Shown here: piece after piece, positions 45,540 to 56,700 of the stretch
How positions within the stretch are numbered: position 1 is the first letter of the stretch
Layout of the letters: the number at the start of each line of letters is the position of its first letter
DNA from: Calothrix anomala FACHB-343
GTDB taxonomy: Bacteria; Cyanobacteriota; Cyanobacteriia; Cyanobacteriales; Nostocaceae
Length of the DNA: 64,000 nucleotides
NCBI RefSeq assembly: GCF_014696435.1
Contig: NZ_JACJQG010000012.1
Location: 95,432 to 159,431 of the forward strand
Direction of reading: 5' to 3'
Made by a program: the position numbers and the translations under genes
Notes under the pieces: generated by a model
Database searches by the model: none
Seen by the model: the letters and a program-made list of their open reading frames with translations, nothing else
What the model was told of the DNA's origin: nothing

Positions 45540-45653
45540 AGGGAACTCCAAAAAATAAATTATGCCAAATTGTAGGGGCGGGGTAACCCCGCCCCTACGA
45601 GTTGCGGGTTTGGTAAGTTAATGATTGGAATATTTTTTTATTTGGAAGTCCCT
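45540..45653. mobile_element. MITE-like repeat, copy 2
   Basis: This is the second copy of the element at 12347-12459, with ends AGGGAACTCC and GGAAGTCCCT, a GTAGGGGCGGGGTAACCCCG palindromic centre, and TA on both sides. It is followed by another GACACATC/TTCTATAGGGC repeat (45668-45735). Confidence 0.75.
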
Positions 45654-45766
45654 TATCCCAATTCAAATAATCTTTGCTACACATCAAAATATTCTATAGG
45701 GCATGGCAGTGCCAGTGCCCCTACAATCTGTCGGATTTTTTCAAATTGGTATAATTACGAAATATT

Positions 45767-47881
45767 TTAATTTGGGTAATTCTGTTCGGCTAATTTAACG
45801 ATCGCATCAATTAATTGAGTTGGTTCTACGGGTTTGGTAGCATACATGTGAAAACCAGCTTCTATTGCTTGTTTGGCGTCTTCTTCTCTAGCATAGGCGG
45901 TAAGAGCGATCGCGGGAATTGTTCCGCCTTGTTCTGGTGGTAGCAGTCTGACTTTGCGAATTAATGTATAGCCGTCTTCTTCTGGCATTCCAATGTCGCT
46001 AATTAAAATATCTAGGGAAGATTGTTGAATTGCAGCCAGGGCTTCTTTGACGGAATTTACAGATGTGACTTCTGCACCAGCTTGCTGTAAGGCGACGGTG
46101 AGAAAATGGCGGGTATCAGTATCGTCATCGACTACTAGCAGTCGTAAATTTTTTAGGGGTAATTTGGGGGTAACTAAGGCTTTTTCCGGGGAATTTTCGC
46201 CGCTTTCCTGGGTTTTAGCTGCTAAAAATGGTAATCTGACAGTAAATGTTGCGCCTTGTCCCTCACCAGGGCTATCAGCGTGGATCGTTCCGCCATGTAA
46301 TTCTACTAAGTGACGGGCGATCGCTAATCCTAATCCTAAGCCAGTATGACTGCGAGTTGTACTGCCGTCAGCTTGACGAAAGCGATCGAATACATATTGT
46401 AAAAAGTCGGGTTTTATGCCTATACCTGTATCGTTCACTTGAATTTGGGCGTAGTTGTCTTTGATTTCTTTACCCTTAATCGCTGATAATCTAATTTCCA
46501 CTCGCCCGTTTTGGGGTGTGAATTTAATTGCATTGCTGAGTAGGTTCCAGACGACTTGTTGTAATCTATCGGGATCGCCAGAAACCATAAAGGGTGAAGC
46601 TAGATGGCTAGCTACAGAGACGTAGCCGTTATTCTCTTTTAGCTTTTTGGCTTTTTTCCTGACTTCATCAATGCTACCCGCTTCACTGGGTGCGATCGCA
46701 AATTCAAATGTCAAATTTTTGGCTTCGGCTTGGAGACGTACTGTATCTACGGCGGCGTCAATCACTGTCACTAAATTGACGGGGCAAATATTTAAAAATA
46801 GTTTGCCGCGAATGATGCGCGAGACATCTAAAATATCTTCGATGAGTTGTTCTTGTAATAGGGCGTTGCGTTCAATGGTTTCCAAAGCTCGCGCCGTAGC
46901 TTTTTCATCGAGTTTGCGATTGCGCAGAAGCTTCGACCAACCGAGAATTGAATTTAAAGGTGTGCGTAGTTCGTGAGATAAGGTGGCTAAAAACTCATCT
47001 TTCATGCGGTTGGCGGCTTCCGCTTCTTTGAGTGCAGCTTGTTCGCGGATTAATTTAGCGCGTTCTTCTTCCGCTCGTTTGCGATCGCTAATATCTTCTA
47101 CTGTACCTACATAACCAATCACTTTACCTTGCTCAGATAGCATCGGTGAGGAACGCAAAGTTAACCATTTTACATCCCCCTCTGGGGTGAGAATAGTAAA
47201 CTCGTTATAGTATTCTGTACCTTGTTGGGCGCAGCTTGTCCAATCTGCAAAGATAGTTTCTCTATCTTGGGGTGCTAGCGATCGCAACCAACCTTTGTTT
47301 AAACATTCTTCACCTGAAATCCCTAAAATTGTTTGGTAGCGGGGATTTGTATAAGTGCAATTACCATCTGCATCTGTTAAAAAAATGCCGATTGGGGAGT
47401 TAACACACAAAGAACGAAATTGTTCTTCACTCTTTTGCAAACTCGCATTTAAGGCTGCTAATTGGGCGGCTTGACGTTCTACCTCTGCAGTTTTTTGGAA
47501 TAAATCGACAAACGCCGCCACCTTTGATTTCAATATTTCTGGCTCAATGGGCTTAAATAGATAGTCTACTGCGCCTAAAGAATAGCCTTTAAATACCATT
47601 GATTCGTTGGTACTAAATGCCGTCAAAAAAATGATCGGCGTATGACGCGATCGCTCTCTTTGGCGGATGAGAGTGGCTGTATCAAATCCATCCATCTCCG
47701 GCATTTGCACATCGAGCAAAATTACCGCAAAATCTTGATTAAGCAAACATCTCAAAGCTTGGGCCCCCGATGTCGCCCTTACCAGATTCTGACCCAGGCT
47801 GTGTAATATGGCTTCTAAAGCCAACAAGTTTTCGGCGTGGTCATCAACCAGGAGAATATTTACTGGTAATTCAGACGGCAT
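45767..47881 (-). CDS. Hybrid histidine kinase: REC-PAS-HK-REC
   Basis: A 704-residue soluble signalling protein. Receiver 1 (about 8-125; phospho-acceptor in VILLDVQMPEMDG, Lys in YLFKPIE) is followed by a coiled coil, one PAS/PAC (about 150-275, ending VEDISDRKRAEE), HisKA with [16 protein letters not shown], an ATPase domain with NLLSNAIKFTPQNG, NDTGIGIK and GLGLGLAIARHL, and receiver 2 (about 580-695; ILISDIGMPEEDG). All phosphorylation and ATP sites look intact. It is co-directional with xisHI, cheR and the HAMP kinase but separated from xisI by nearly 0.8 kb, a plus-strand gene and STRR tracts. In other cyanobacteria I recall hybrid kinases of this shape beside cheB/cheR. Confidence 0.92.
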   Translation of the reverse strand: MPSELPVNILLVDDHAENLLALEAILHSLGQNLVRATSGAQALRCLLNQDFAVILLDVQMPEMDGFDTATLIRQRERSRHTPIIFLTAFSTNESMVFKGYSLGAVDYLFKPIEPEILKSKVAAFVDLFQKTAEVERQAAQLAALNASLQKSEEQFRSLCVNSPIGIFLTDADGNCTYTNPRYQTILGISGEECLNKGWLRSLAPQDRETIFADWTSCAQQGTEYYNEFTILTPEGDVKWLTLRSSPMLSEQGKVIGYVGTVEDISDRKRAEEERAKLIREQAALKEAEAANRMKDEFLATLSHELRTPLNSILGWSKLLRNRKLDEKATARALETIERNALLQEQLIEDILDVSRIIRGKLFLNICPVNLVTVIDAAVDTVRLQAEAKNLTFEFAIAPSEAGSIDEVRKKAKKLKENNGYVSVASHLASPFMVSGDPDRLQQVVWNLLSNAIKFTPQNGRVEIRLSAIKGKEIKDNYAQIQVNDTGIGIKPDFLQYVFDRFRQADGSTTRSHTGLGLGLAIARHLVELHGGTIHADSPGEGQGATFTVRLPFLAAKTQESGENSPEKALVTPKLPLKNLRLLVVDDDTDTRHFLTVALQQAGAEVTSVNSVKEALAAIQQSSLDILISDIGMPEEDGYTLIRKVRLLPPEQGGTIPAIALTAYAREEDAKQAIEAGFHMYATKPVEPTQLIDAIVKLAEQNYPN

Positions 47882-48087
47882 TATGGGTATAGACTCCTAG
47901 CTAGACTAAAAAATTAGTTTCTATGCTTTTTTATAGACTTTCGACTTTCTGGAGGACTTTTACAACTATCTCAGGTTACAGCTTTGAGGAAAAGGAATAA
48001 AGATATACTAGATGTTTTGCTCAAAGACTTGATTTTCGTTTCTCAAGGGTCATTGTAGAAAGATCGTAGTTGGCTGTCAAAAGCTTG

Positions 48088-48178
48088 GTTGATGGTTGAT
48101 GGTTGACTGTTGACTGTTGACTGTTGACGGTTGACTGTTGACTGTTGACTGTTGACTGTTGACGGTTGACTGTTGACT
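48088..48178. repeat. STRR heptamer tract
   Basis: About thirteen TGTTGAC/GGTTGAC heptamers lie in the 431-bp gap between the hybrid kinase and the 107-residue gene. A second short tract of the same kind (48641-48668) follows that gene. No other feature is seen in the gap. Confidence 0.85.
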
Positions 48179-48312
48179 CTTACGAGAGATTTTCATTGCT
48201 TCGTTATGCAATTTAACTATTGGGTGAGAATAGTTAATATCAAAACTGTCTTTGGTAGGTCAAAATTAATCCATAATTGAATCACAGCAGCGATCGCATC
48301 TTGATATTGCAT

Positions 48313-48636
48313 ATGACTCAGGTTTCCCCACCACGACGTACTCGCATCTTACCGCCATCTCCCATAGCAGCAGCAGAAAAAATTCGCCGCCAAGAACAAC
48401 GTGATGCGATTGCTGCAAAATCCCGTGTAATTTTTGAGCGTTTACGTCCCCAACTTAGAGAAGCTTACAACAACTGGCATATTGCAATTGACCACGAAAC
48501 TGAGAATTACCTCCTCGATCCTACATTAAACGGTATAATCCAAAAAATTCGTGATGCTTACGGTAAGACTAACGAAGTGAAACTGACTATTTTTCGACTC
48601 AACGACACTGGAACCTGTGGTAGGTTATGGCTATAG
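48313..48636 (+). CDS. Conserved hypothetical protein, 107 residues
   Basis: I recognise no domain. The Pro-rich N-terminus (TQVSPPRRTRILPPSPIAAA) is followed by a long basic helix (EKIRRQEQRDAIAAKSRVIF) and a compact end with the segment YNNWHIAIDHETENYLLDP, finishing LTIFRLNDTGTCGRLWL. There is no signal or membrane segment. The frame opens at 48277, but ATG 48313 gives the simpler N-terminus. It is the only plus-strand gene between the hybrid kinase and xisI, with STRR tracts on both sides. The impression that it belongs to a cyanobacterial family is from memory. Confidence 0.65.
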   Translation: MTQVSPPRRTRILPPSPIAAAEKIRRQEQRDAIAAKSRVIFERLRPQLREAYNNWHIAIDHETENYLLDPTLNGIIQKIRDAYGKTNEVKLTIFRLNDTGTCGRLWL

Positions 48637-48673
48637 GCTCAGTTGACTGTTGACTGTTGACTGTTGACTCACT

Positions 48674-49027
48674 CTAGGCGATCGCAAATTCCGTTAATGC
48701 TCGTTTACTAGGATGATGAAAACCGAGAATGATATCCGTCTGAGGAATACCTGCGGCTAATAGATCGTCAACAATTGCCAAGTTGGTGCTATCCTCTTCC
48801 ACCCAGATTTTACCGTTGTGAATCTGCAAGTATAAAATAATGTGTTGTACTCGTCTTTTGCCATCCCAACCACAACGCAGCCACAGGTATTGATCGCGTT
48901 GTTCGTCTAAAATCAGGCGATCGCTAATTGTCGGTTCTGTATTTTTAGCAGATTGAGTATTGCTGAGTTCGTAGTATCTTTTAATGTTTTTTTGCACAGT
49001 ATTGCGATATTGGATTAAGGTATCCAT
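48674..49027 (-). CDS. xisI: XisI-like protein
   Basis: A 117-residue protein of the XisI family, named for a factor needed with XisH to control excision of the nif fdxN element in Anabaena heterocysts. Family blocks visible are YRNTVQKNIKRYYEL, DQYLWLRCGWDGKRRVQHII, GKIWVEEDSTN and LGFHHPSKRALTEFA. The start codon lies inside the last codons of xisH (13-base overlap), so the two are translationally coupled. Most xisHI copies in cyanobacteria lie nowhere near an excision element, and none is visible here, so its actual role is unknown. Confidence 0.92.
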   Translation of the reverse strand: MDTLIQYRNTVQKNIKRYYELSNTQSAKNTEPTISDRLILDEQRDQYLWLRCGWDGKRRVQHIILYLQIHNGKIWVEEDSTNLAIVDDLLAAGIPQTDIILGFHHPSKRALTEFAIA

Positions 49028-49431
49028 TGCACAATTTGCTCCTGTTCAGTATCGACAATCATTAATTGCAGGTTATTTTGGCGGATAATTAGCTGAATTG
49101 ATGGACGTTGAAAAAAGTTAAAATAAACAATGTCGTCAATTGCTAGATATAAATTATATTCAGGTTCACTGACTTGGATAAGGTTACGATAAACGATGTA
49201 TTGACCCAGGGCGTTATGAAAGTCATACATCTGAGATTTCCCGACAAAGCTTTTAATTTCAACAACAATTTTTTGCCCTTGGCGTTCTGCTGCTATTGGT
49301 TTCTCAGCAGCTAAATCAGCATAAAGTTCAGCGTCTTCATATTTAATTATGTAAGGGTCAGCAATTATTAGCCAACCATCTTTAATCAGAGCATTTTTGA
49401 CAGCATCATGGTAAATATCTTTAGCAGGCAT
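49015..49431 (-). CDS. xisH: XisH-like protein (PD-(D/E)XK fold)
   Basis: A 138-residue partner of XisI. The family has an endonuclease-like fold; candidate active-site residues are in YADLAAEKPIAAERQGQKIV, VEIKSFVGKSQMYDF and HNALGQYIVYRN, with E-x-K in VVEIKSF (about residues 55-61). The start at ATG 49431 (MPAKDIYHDAVKNALIKDGW) is the family N-terminus. It lies 24 bases after the cheR stop and overlaps xisI, so cheR-xisH-xisI may be one transcript. No clear Shine-Dalgarno sequence precedes it, suggesting coupling to cheR. No recombinase XisF or element ends are present. Confidence 0.92.
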   Translation of the reverse strand: MPAKDIYHDAVKNALIKDGWLIIADPYIIKYEDAELYADLAAEKPIAAERQGQKIVVEIKSFVGKSQMYDFHNALGQYIVYRNLIQVSEPEYNLYLAIDDIVYFNFFQRPSIQLIIRQNNLQLMIVDTEQEQIVQWIP

Positions 49432-49455
49432 GGAGTGACTTTTTTATCTTTAATT

Positions 49456-50274
49456 TTAACTTATTCTCCGATAAAGCTTCTCACGAACATCTAAAGCTTC
49501 ATACTGTTGTTCATAAGGTGTAAATTTCAGAGATTCTTGGCGTCCTAAACCTAATATGCCAAACCTAATTAGGCTTTCATAAAGTAAATGATGTACTCTC
49601 TGTTGCAGGGTTTTATCAAAGTAGATTAAAACGTTGCGGCAAAAGATGACATTAAATTCATTAAAAGAACTATCTGTAACTAAATTATGCGGGGAGAAGA
49701 CAATATTATCCTTTAAGGATGAGCGAAAGATAGCGCTATCATAGGCGGCTGTGTAATATTCAGAAAAATAAGTTTTACCCCCTGCTTGTAAATAATTATG
49801 GGTATACTGCTGCATTAATTCTAAAGGAAAAATCCCCTCTTTTGCTTTGCGCAATACTGTTTCATTCATATCTGTGGCATAAAGACGAGAGCGATGATAA
49901 AGTCCTTCTTCTTGCAGCAAAATTGCCATAGAATAAACTTCTTCGCCAGTAGAACAACCTGCGTGCCAGATGCGAATAAAAGGATAGGTTTTTAACAGGG
50001 GGATAACTTTATTTCTAAAGGCAATGTAAAAGTCAGCATCGCGAAACATGGAAGTTACATGAACGGAAAGATTTAATAAAAATCGTTCCATACATTCGCG
50101 ATCGTGCAAGACTTTTTCTTGTAAAGCGGAGATGGTAGTTAAATTTTCTGCGCGAATAGTATTCCAAATTCTACGTTTTAGAGAAGCTAGCGCATAATTG
50201 CGAAAATCTAAACCATAGTAACGGTATATGCCCTCTAGCAAAAGTTGAATTTCGATGTCTTCTAAATGGGGCAT
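49456..50274 (-). CDS. CheR-type protein-glutamate methyltransferase
   Basis: An SAM-dependent methyltransferase that methylates glutamates on chemoreceptors or on other signalling proteins. The N-terminal helical domain (YYGLDFRNYALASLKRRI) precedes the SAM site IRIWHAGCSTGEEVYSMAIL; NVIFCRNVLIYFDKTLQQ is the family block near the C-terminus. The frame opens at 50316, but the first 14 residues are encoded by the ATGCCC tandem repeat; ATG 50274 (MPHLEDIEIQ) is chosen. There is no CheB methylesterase and no chemoreceptor in the window, although the upstream 2199-residue kinase has HAMP arrays and could be a substrate (inference). Confidence 0.9.
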   Translation of the reverse strand: MPHLEDIEIQLLLEGIYRYYGLDFRNYALASLKRRIWNTIRAENLTTISALQEKVLHDRECMERFLLNLSVHVTSMFRDADFYIAFRNKVIPLLKTYPFIRIWHAGCSTGEEVYSMAILLQEEGLYHRSRLYATDMNETVLRKAKEGIFPLELMQQYTHNYLQAGGKTYFSEYYTAAYDSAIFRSSLKDNIVFSPHNLVTDSSFNEFNVIFCRNVLIYFDKTLQQRVHHLLYESLIRFGILGLGRQESLKFTPYEQQYEALDVREKLYRRIS

Positions 50275-50342
50275 GGGGTATTGGGCATTGGGCATTGGGC
50301 ATTGGGCATGGGGCATTGGGCATGGGGCATGGGGAATGGGGT
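50271..50342. repeat. GGGCATTGGGCAT short tandem repeat at the cheR start
   Basis: About nine GGGCATT/GGGCATG units abut and partly overlap the cheR start codon, so the repeat supplies its 5' leader. Expansion or contraction would change the leader length. Confidence 0.8.
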
Positions 50343-50365
50343 ATTATTAATCAAAAGTTAGGCTG

Positions 50366-50680
50366 AAAGGTGCAACTTTCGGGATAAAAGGCGCAACGTT
50401 GAGGTTTAAAGCTGCAACTTTCGGGATAAAAGGCGCAACGTTGAGGTTTAAAGCTGCAACTTCCGACATCAAAGGCGCAACGTTGAGGTTTAAAGCTGCA
50501 ACTTCCGACATCAAAGGCGCAACGTTGAGGTTTAAAGCTGCAACTTCCGGGATAAAAGCCGCAACATTCATGCTGAAAGGTGCAACTTTCGAGATAAAAG
50601 GCGCAACATTCATGCTTAAAACTACAATTTCCAAGATAAAAGCCCCAACCTCCGCAATCAAAACTCTAACTTCCAACCTC
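50366..50680. repeat. 21-bp minisatellite, fifteen units
   Basis: Units have the form AAAG-N-(C/T)GCAAC then nine variable bases ending in ATA, TTT or ATC. Two unit types alternate (AAAGGCGCAACGTTGAGGTT-T and AAAGCTGCAACTTCCGACAT-C). Variation increases towards 50680. Because the period is 21, several frames stay open on both strands (heptads like KAATSDI or NVAPLMS), but neither strand offers a start codon with a ribosome binding site, so I treat it as DNA repeat. It lies between the HAMP kinase and cheR in a 525-bp gap. Confidence 0.8.
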
Positions 50681-50799
50681 AAAACCTCTAGCCCCTAGCC
50701 CCTAAGCCCCTAGTGACGTAAATGTTGGGTTTCGTTCCTCAACCCAACCTACAATTAAGTCTAATTTAGAGTTTGAAAACACGCCCTAGCCCCATGCCC

Positions 50800-53700
50800 T
50801 TACCTATACAACCAAACGCGCAATAAAGAAAGCAATTGTTCCGTATCTACAGGCTTGGTGATGTAGTCTGATGCACCGGCGGCGATGCATTTTTCGCGAT
50901 CGCCTTGCATGGCTTTGGCGGTGAGGGCAATAATTGGGAGGCTGCGTAATTTATTGTTTTGGCGGATGAGTTTGGTTGTTTCGTAACCGTCCATTTCTGG
51001 CATCATTACGTCCATCAACACAATATCAATGTCTGGTGTATTGTCTAAAATGGCAATTCCTTCTCTACCATTCTCGGCATAGACTACTTGCATTTGATAT
51101 CGTTCGAGCATACTTGTTAAGGCGAAGATGTTACGCACATCGTCATCTACAATTAAGACTTTTTTATTTGTGAGTAAATAGTCTCTAGCATGTAGCTGTT
51201 CTAATATTTCCCGTTTTGGTGCTGGTAGATTTGCTTGGACGCGATGTAAAAATAGTGCTGTCTCATCTAAGAGACGTTCAGGCGATCGCACATCTTTGAC
51301 GATGATGGTATCAGCTAACCGTCTTAGTTCTGTTTCTTGGGTTCTACTCAGTTCTTGACCTGTATAAACAATGATTGGTAAGCTTTTCCCATTGGGTAAG
51401 AGTTTAATCTGCTCGATTAACTCAAAACCTGTCATATCTGGTAGACCTAAATCCAGCACTAGACAATCATAATACTTATTTTGAATGGCTTCTAAGGCGG
51501 CTGCACCTGTACCCACTGCTGTGGTAGTTACGTCGTTATTTCCAATTAATTCGACGATGCTGTGGCGTTGGGTGTCGTCATCTTCTACTACTAGCAGGTT
51601 TTTCACGCGCCGTTCGATAAAGCCTTTAATTTTAGTTAAGGCTTCGGAAATCACTTCGCTGGTTAAGGGTTTTTGTAAATATGCGATCGCACCGAGTTGT
51701 AAACCGCGCTGTCTTCCTTCTTCTACGGTGATGATATGTACGGGGATGTGGCGGGTTTTGGGGTTATGTTTTAACCTGTCTAACACCGTCCAACCGTCCA
51801 TTTCTGGGAGGCGGATATCTAATAAAATGGCGGAAGGATGATATTGCTGGGCTAAGGTAAGTCCAATACTGCCGTTTTGGGCGGTAATTACCTTAAATCC
51901 TTGCTGTCGCGCCATATCTAAAAGGATACGGGCGAAATTAATATCATCTTCGACGATTAATAAAACGCGATCGTCTTCGGCTAAGATTGCGCGATCGTCG
52001 TTGAGTACGGGAGAATGGTTAGTAGCAGCGAGGAATTGAGGACTAGAAATTGGCTTTGGTGTTAAAACTTCAGAACTCAACCCGCGTAACTCTGGGCTGG
52101 TTTGGGGAAGGTAGAAAGTAAAGGTACTACCTTGATTCGGTTCGCTAACAAGTTTAATTTCTCCACCAAATAAGCGGGCGATTTCTCGGCTAATTGATAA
52201 ACCTAATCCCGTACCGCCGTATTTTCTACTAGTACTACCATCGGCTTGTTGGAAAGCTTCAAATATTACTTTTTGTTTATCTGGCGCAATTCCGATACCT
52301 GTATCGCTGACTGAGAAAGCAATTACACTGTGGGCGCGATTCAAGGTTTCTTGTGATGAATTCCAACCGGCTTTGACTACTTCTACTCGTAAACGAACTT
52401 CTCCACGTTCGGTAAATTTAAAAGCGTTGGAAAGTAAGTTCTTTAAGACTTGTTGTAAACGTTTGCTATCTGTGTAGAGAGTTTTGGGTAAATCCGGCGC
52501 AAGTTCAATTGTAAAGCCCAGTCCTTTATTCTGAGCTATTTGTCCAAAGGTGCGTTCTAATTGATCGCCTAATTCCGAAAATAGCATCTGATGCATATCA
52601 ATGGACATGGTTCCAGATTCGATTTTCGCTAAATCCAGAATGTCGTTAATTAAGGTTAATAAGTCAGTACCCGCAGAGTAAATTGTCTGACTATATTCAA
52701 TTTGTTTGGTGGTGAGATTACCTTCGGTGTTATCGGCTAATAACCGCGCTAAAATTAACAAACTATTTAGGGGTGTCCGCAGTTCGTGGGACATATTCGC
52801 GAGAAATTCGGATTTATATTTAGATGAGAGGGCTAGTTGTTCGGCTTTCTCTTCTAAAGAACGTCTCGCTTGTTCTATCTCTAAATTCTTCCGCTCAACT
52901 TCTTTCTTTTGCAACGCTAACAACTCGGCTTTTTCTTCTAATTCGGCGTTGGTTTGTTGCAGTTCTTCTTGCTGTCCTTTGAGTAAATCTTCGGAGGCTT
53001 TGAGTGATTGGGCTTGCTGTTCTAGCCGCTTGTTGGTTTCCCGGAGTTCGTTTTGCTGGGTTTGCAGTTCTTCGGCTAAGGATTGGGATTGTTTGAGTAA
53101 TTCTTCGGTGCGCATGGAAGCGGCGATGGTATTTAAAACGATCGCAATACTTTCGGTGAGTTGATCGAAGAAGGTTAAATGTATTTCACTGAAGCGCCGG
53201 AAGGAAGCTAATTCTATCACGGCTGTCACTTGTCCTTCAAACAACACAGGTAAGACAACTGCATTCAAAGGTGAAGCTTCGCCTAAACCTGAGCTAATTT
53301 TCACATAATCGCTCGGCACTTCTGTTAACAGAATTCTTTCTTTTTCCAAAGCGCATTGTCCCACCAAACCCTCACCCAAGTAGAAGCGGTTCGCTAAATG
53401 ACGGCGTTCGCGATAAGCATAGCTACTGAGTAATTTGAGGAAAGCCTGATGATCTGCGGCTTCCATCATGTAGAATACGCCATGTTGTGCGCCTACTAAT
53501 GGTGCAAGTTCTGAGAGGATGAGTTTAGAAACAGTTTCTAAGTCACGTTGACCTTGTAACATGCGGGTAAACTTAGCGAGGTTCGTTTTCAACCAATCCT
53601 GCTCAGTATTTTTCTGGGTAGTCTCCCGTAGGTTAGCGATCATTTGGTTGATGTTGTCTTTGAGGATGGCGACTTCTCCTAAAGCTTCCACCGCAATCGA

Positions 53701-56700
53701 CCGAGTTAAATCGCCTTTGGTTACGGCTGTTGCAACTTCTGCGATCGCTCTTAGCTGTGTAGTTAAAGTTGCAGCGAGTTCGTTGACATTATCCGTCAAA
53801 TCTTTCCAAGTACCCGCAGCACCAGGTACTCTGGCTTGTCCGCCTAATTTTCCTTCAATTCCTACTTCCCGCGCTACTGTAGTTACCTGATTGGCGAAGG
53901 TTGCTAGGGTATCAATCATTTCGTTGATTGTTTCCGCGAGGGTTTCAATTTCTCCCTTCGCATCTAACATGAGTTTGCGTTTCAAGTCTCCATTCGCCAC
54001 TGCGGTAACAACTCTGGCGATACCCCGTACCTGGGCTGTTAAATTCCCCGCCATTGAGTTGACATTATCAGTTAAATCCTTCCAAGTCCCCGCCACACCT
54101 TGCACTTGGGCTTGCCCGCCTAATTTTCCTTCCGTTCCCACTTCCCTTGCTACCCGCGTTACTTCCGATGCAAAGGAACTCAGTTGATCCACCATTGTAT
54201 TGATGGTGTCTTTCAACTCCAAAATTTCCCCGCGCACATCTACAGTAATTTTCTTCGATAAATCGCCATTCGCCACGGCTTTGGTAACTTCTGCAATGTT
54301 CCGCACTTGGGCTGTTAAGTTTCCCGCCATTGAGTTTACATTGTCGGTGAGGTCTTTCCAAGTTCCCGCCACACCTCTGACGTAGGCTTGTACGCCTAAT
54401 TTACCTTCCGTTCCCACCTCTCGCGCTACCCTGGTTACCTCTGAAGCAAAGGAATTTAATTGATCCACCATTGTATTGATGGTGTTTTTCAACTCCAAAA
54501 TTTCACCCTTCACATCCACGGTGATTTTCTTCGATAAATCACCATTCGCCACTGCTGTGGTAACTTCTGCAATATTCCGTACTTGGGCTGTTAAACTACC
54601 CGCCATGAAGTTTACACTGTCGGTTAAGTCTTTCCAAGTTCCCGCAACTCCCTTCACCTCAGCTTGTACACCGAGTTTTCCTTCGGTTCCCACCTCTCGC
54701 GCTACCCTGGTTACCTCAGAGGCGAAAGAATTAAGTTGATCCACCATCGTGTTGACGGTGTTTTTCAACTCCAAAATTTCCCCTTTCACATCCACAGAAA
54801 TTTTCTTCGATAAATCGCCATTCGCCACTGCGGTAGTAACTGCGGCGATATTCCGCACTTGGGCTGTTAAACTACCCGCCATGAAATTTACGCTGTCGGT
54901 TAAGTCTTTCCAAGTTCCCGCAACACCCCTTACATCGGCTTGTACGCCTAATTTTCCTTCGCTTCCCACCTCCCTTGCTACCCTGGTTACTTCCGAGGCG
55001 AAAGAATTTAATTGATCCACCATGATATTGATGGTGTTTTTCAACTCCAGAATTTCGCCTTTAACTTGGACAGTAATTTTTTTGGATAAGTCACCGTTTG
55101 CGATCGCAGTTGCAACTTCTGCTATATTCCTTACTTGATCGGTGAGGTTTCCAGCCATCATATTCACCGCGCCTGTTAAATCTTTCCAGGTTCCCGCCAC
55201 ACCGCGCACTTCTGCTTGTACGCCTAATTTACCTTCCGTTCCCACCTCTCGCGCTACCCTGGTTACCTCCGATGCAAAGGAACTAAGTTGATCCACCATT
55301 GTATTGATGGTATTTTTCAACTCCAAAATTTCGCCCTTCACATCCACAGTAATTTTCTTGGATAAATCACCAGTCGCCACAGCTGTAGTTACTTCCGCAA
55401 TATTCCGCACTTGGGCTGTTAAACTACCCGCCATAAAATTCACGCTGTCGGTTAAGTCTTTCCAAGTTCCCGCAACACCGCGTACATCAGCTTGTACTCC
55501 CAGTTTCCCCTCACTTCCCACCTCTCGCGCTACCCTGGTTACCTCAGAAGCGAAGGAATTTAATTGATCCACCATTGTATTGATGGTATTTTTCAACTCC
55601 AAAATTTCGCCCTTCACATCCACGGTGATTTTCTTGGATAAATCACCAGTCGCCACCGCCGTGGTTACTTCTGCAATATTCCGTACTTGGGCTGTTAAAC
55701 TACCCGCCATGAAATTCACGCTGTCGGTTAAATCTTTCCAAGTACCAGCCACACCGCGAACTTCCGCTTGTCCCCCTAATTTACCTTCCGCGCCTACTTC
55801 TCGCGCTACCCTGGTTACTTCCGATGCAAAGGAATTTAGTTGATCAACCATGATGTTGACGGTGTTTTTTAACTCTAAAATTTCACCTTTGACATCAACG
55901 GTGATTTTCTTGGATAAATCGCCATTCGCCACGGCTGTAGTTACTTCCGCAATATTTCTGACTTGGGCTGTCAAATTCCCAGCCATCAAGTTAACGTTAT
56001 CAGTTAAATCTTTCCAAGTACCAGCCACACCGCGAACTTCTGCTTGTACACCGAGTTTCCCTTCGGTTCCCACCTCTCGCGCTACCCTGGTTACTTCCGA
56101 CGCAAAGGAATTTAATTGATCCACCATTGTATTAATGGTGTTTTTCAACTCCAAAATTTCGCCCTTCACATCCACGGTGATTTTCTTGGATAAGTCACCA
56201 TTCGCCACAGCCGTAGTTACTTCTGCAATATTCCGCACCTGGGCTGTTAAACTACCCGCCATGAAATTCACGCTGTCGGTTAAGTCTTTCCAAGTACCAG
56301 CCACACCGCGAACTTCAGCTTGTCCCCCTAATTTACCTTCCGCGCCTACTTCCCGCGCTACCCTGGTAACTTCCGATGCAAAGGAGTTGAGTTGATCAAC
56401 CATGATGTTGACGGTGTTTTTCAACTCTAAAATTTCGCCTTTAACATTTACAGTAATTTTCTTCGATAAATCGCCATTCGCTACAGCCGTTGTCACTTCC
56501 GCAATATTCCGCACCTGGGCTGTTAAATTACCCGCCATCAAATTCACGTTATCAGTTAAATCCTTCCAAGTACCCGCCACACCGCGAACTTCTGCTTGTA
56601 CGCCTAACTTCCCTTCCGTTCCTACTTCCCTTGCTACCCTGGTAACTTCCGATGCAAAGGAATTTAATTGATCTACCATCGTGTTGACGGTGTTTTTCAA

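Noticed and set aside
48674-49431. An excisable fdxN-type element around xisH/xisI
   Set aside because: There is no large serine recombinase (xisF), no nif gene and no long direct repeats bounding the region.
50347-50698. A heptad-repeat protein encoded by the 21-bp minisatellite on either strand
   Set aside because: Both strands are open because the period is a multiple of three. Neither has an upstream ATG with a ribosome binding site, and an in-frame TAA lies just upstream on the plus strand.
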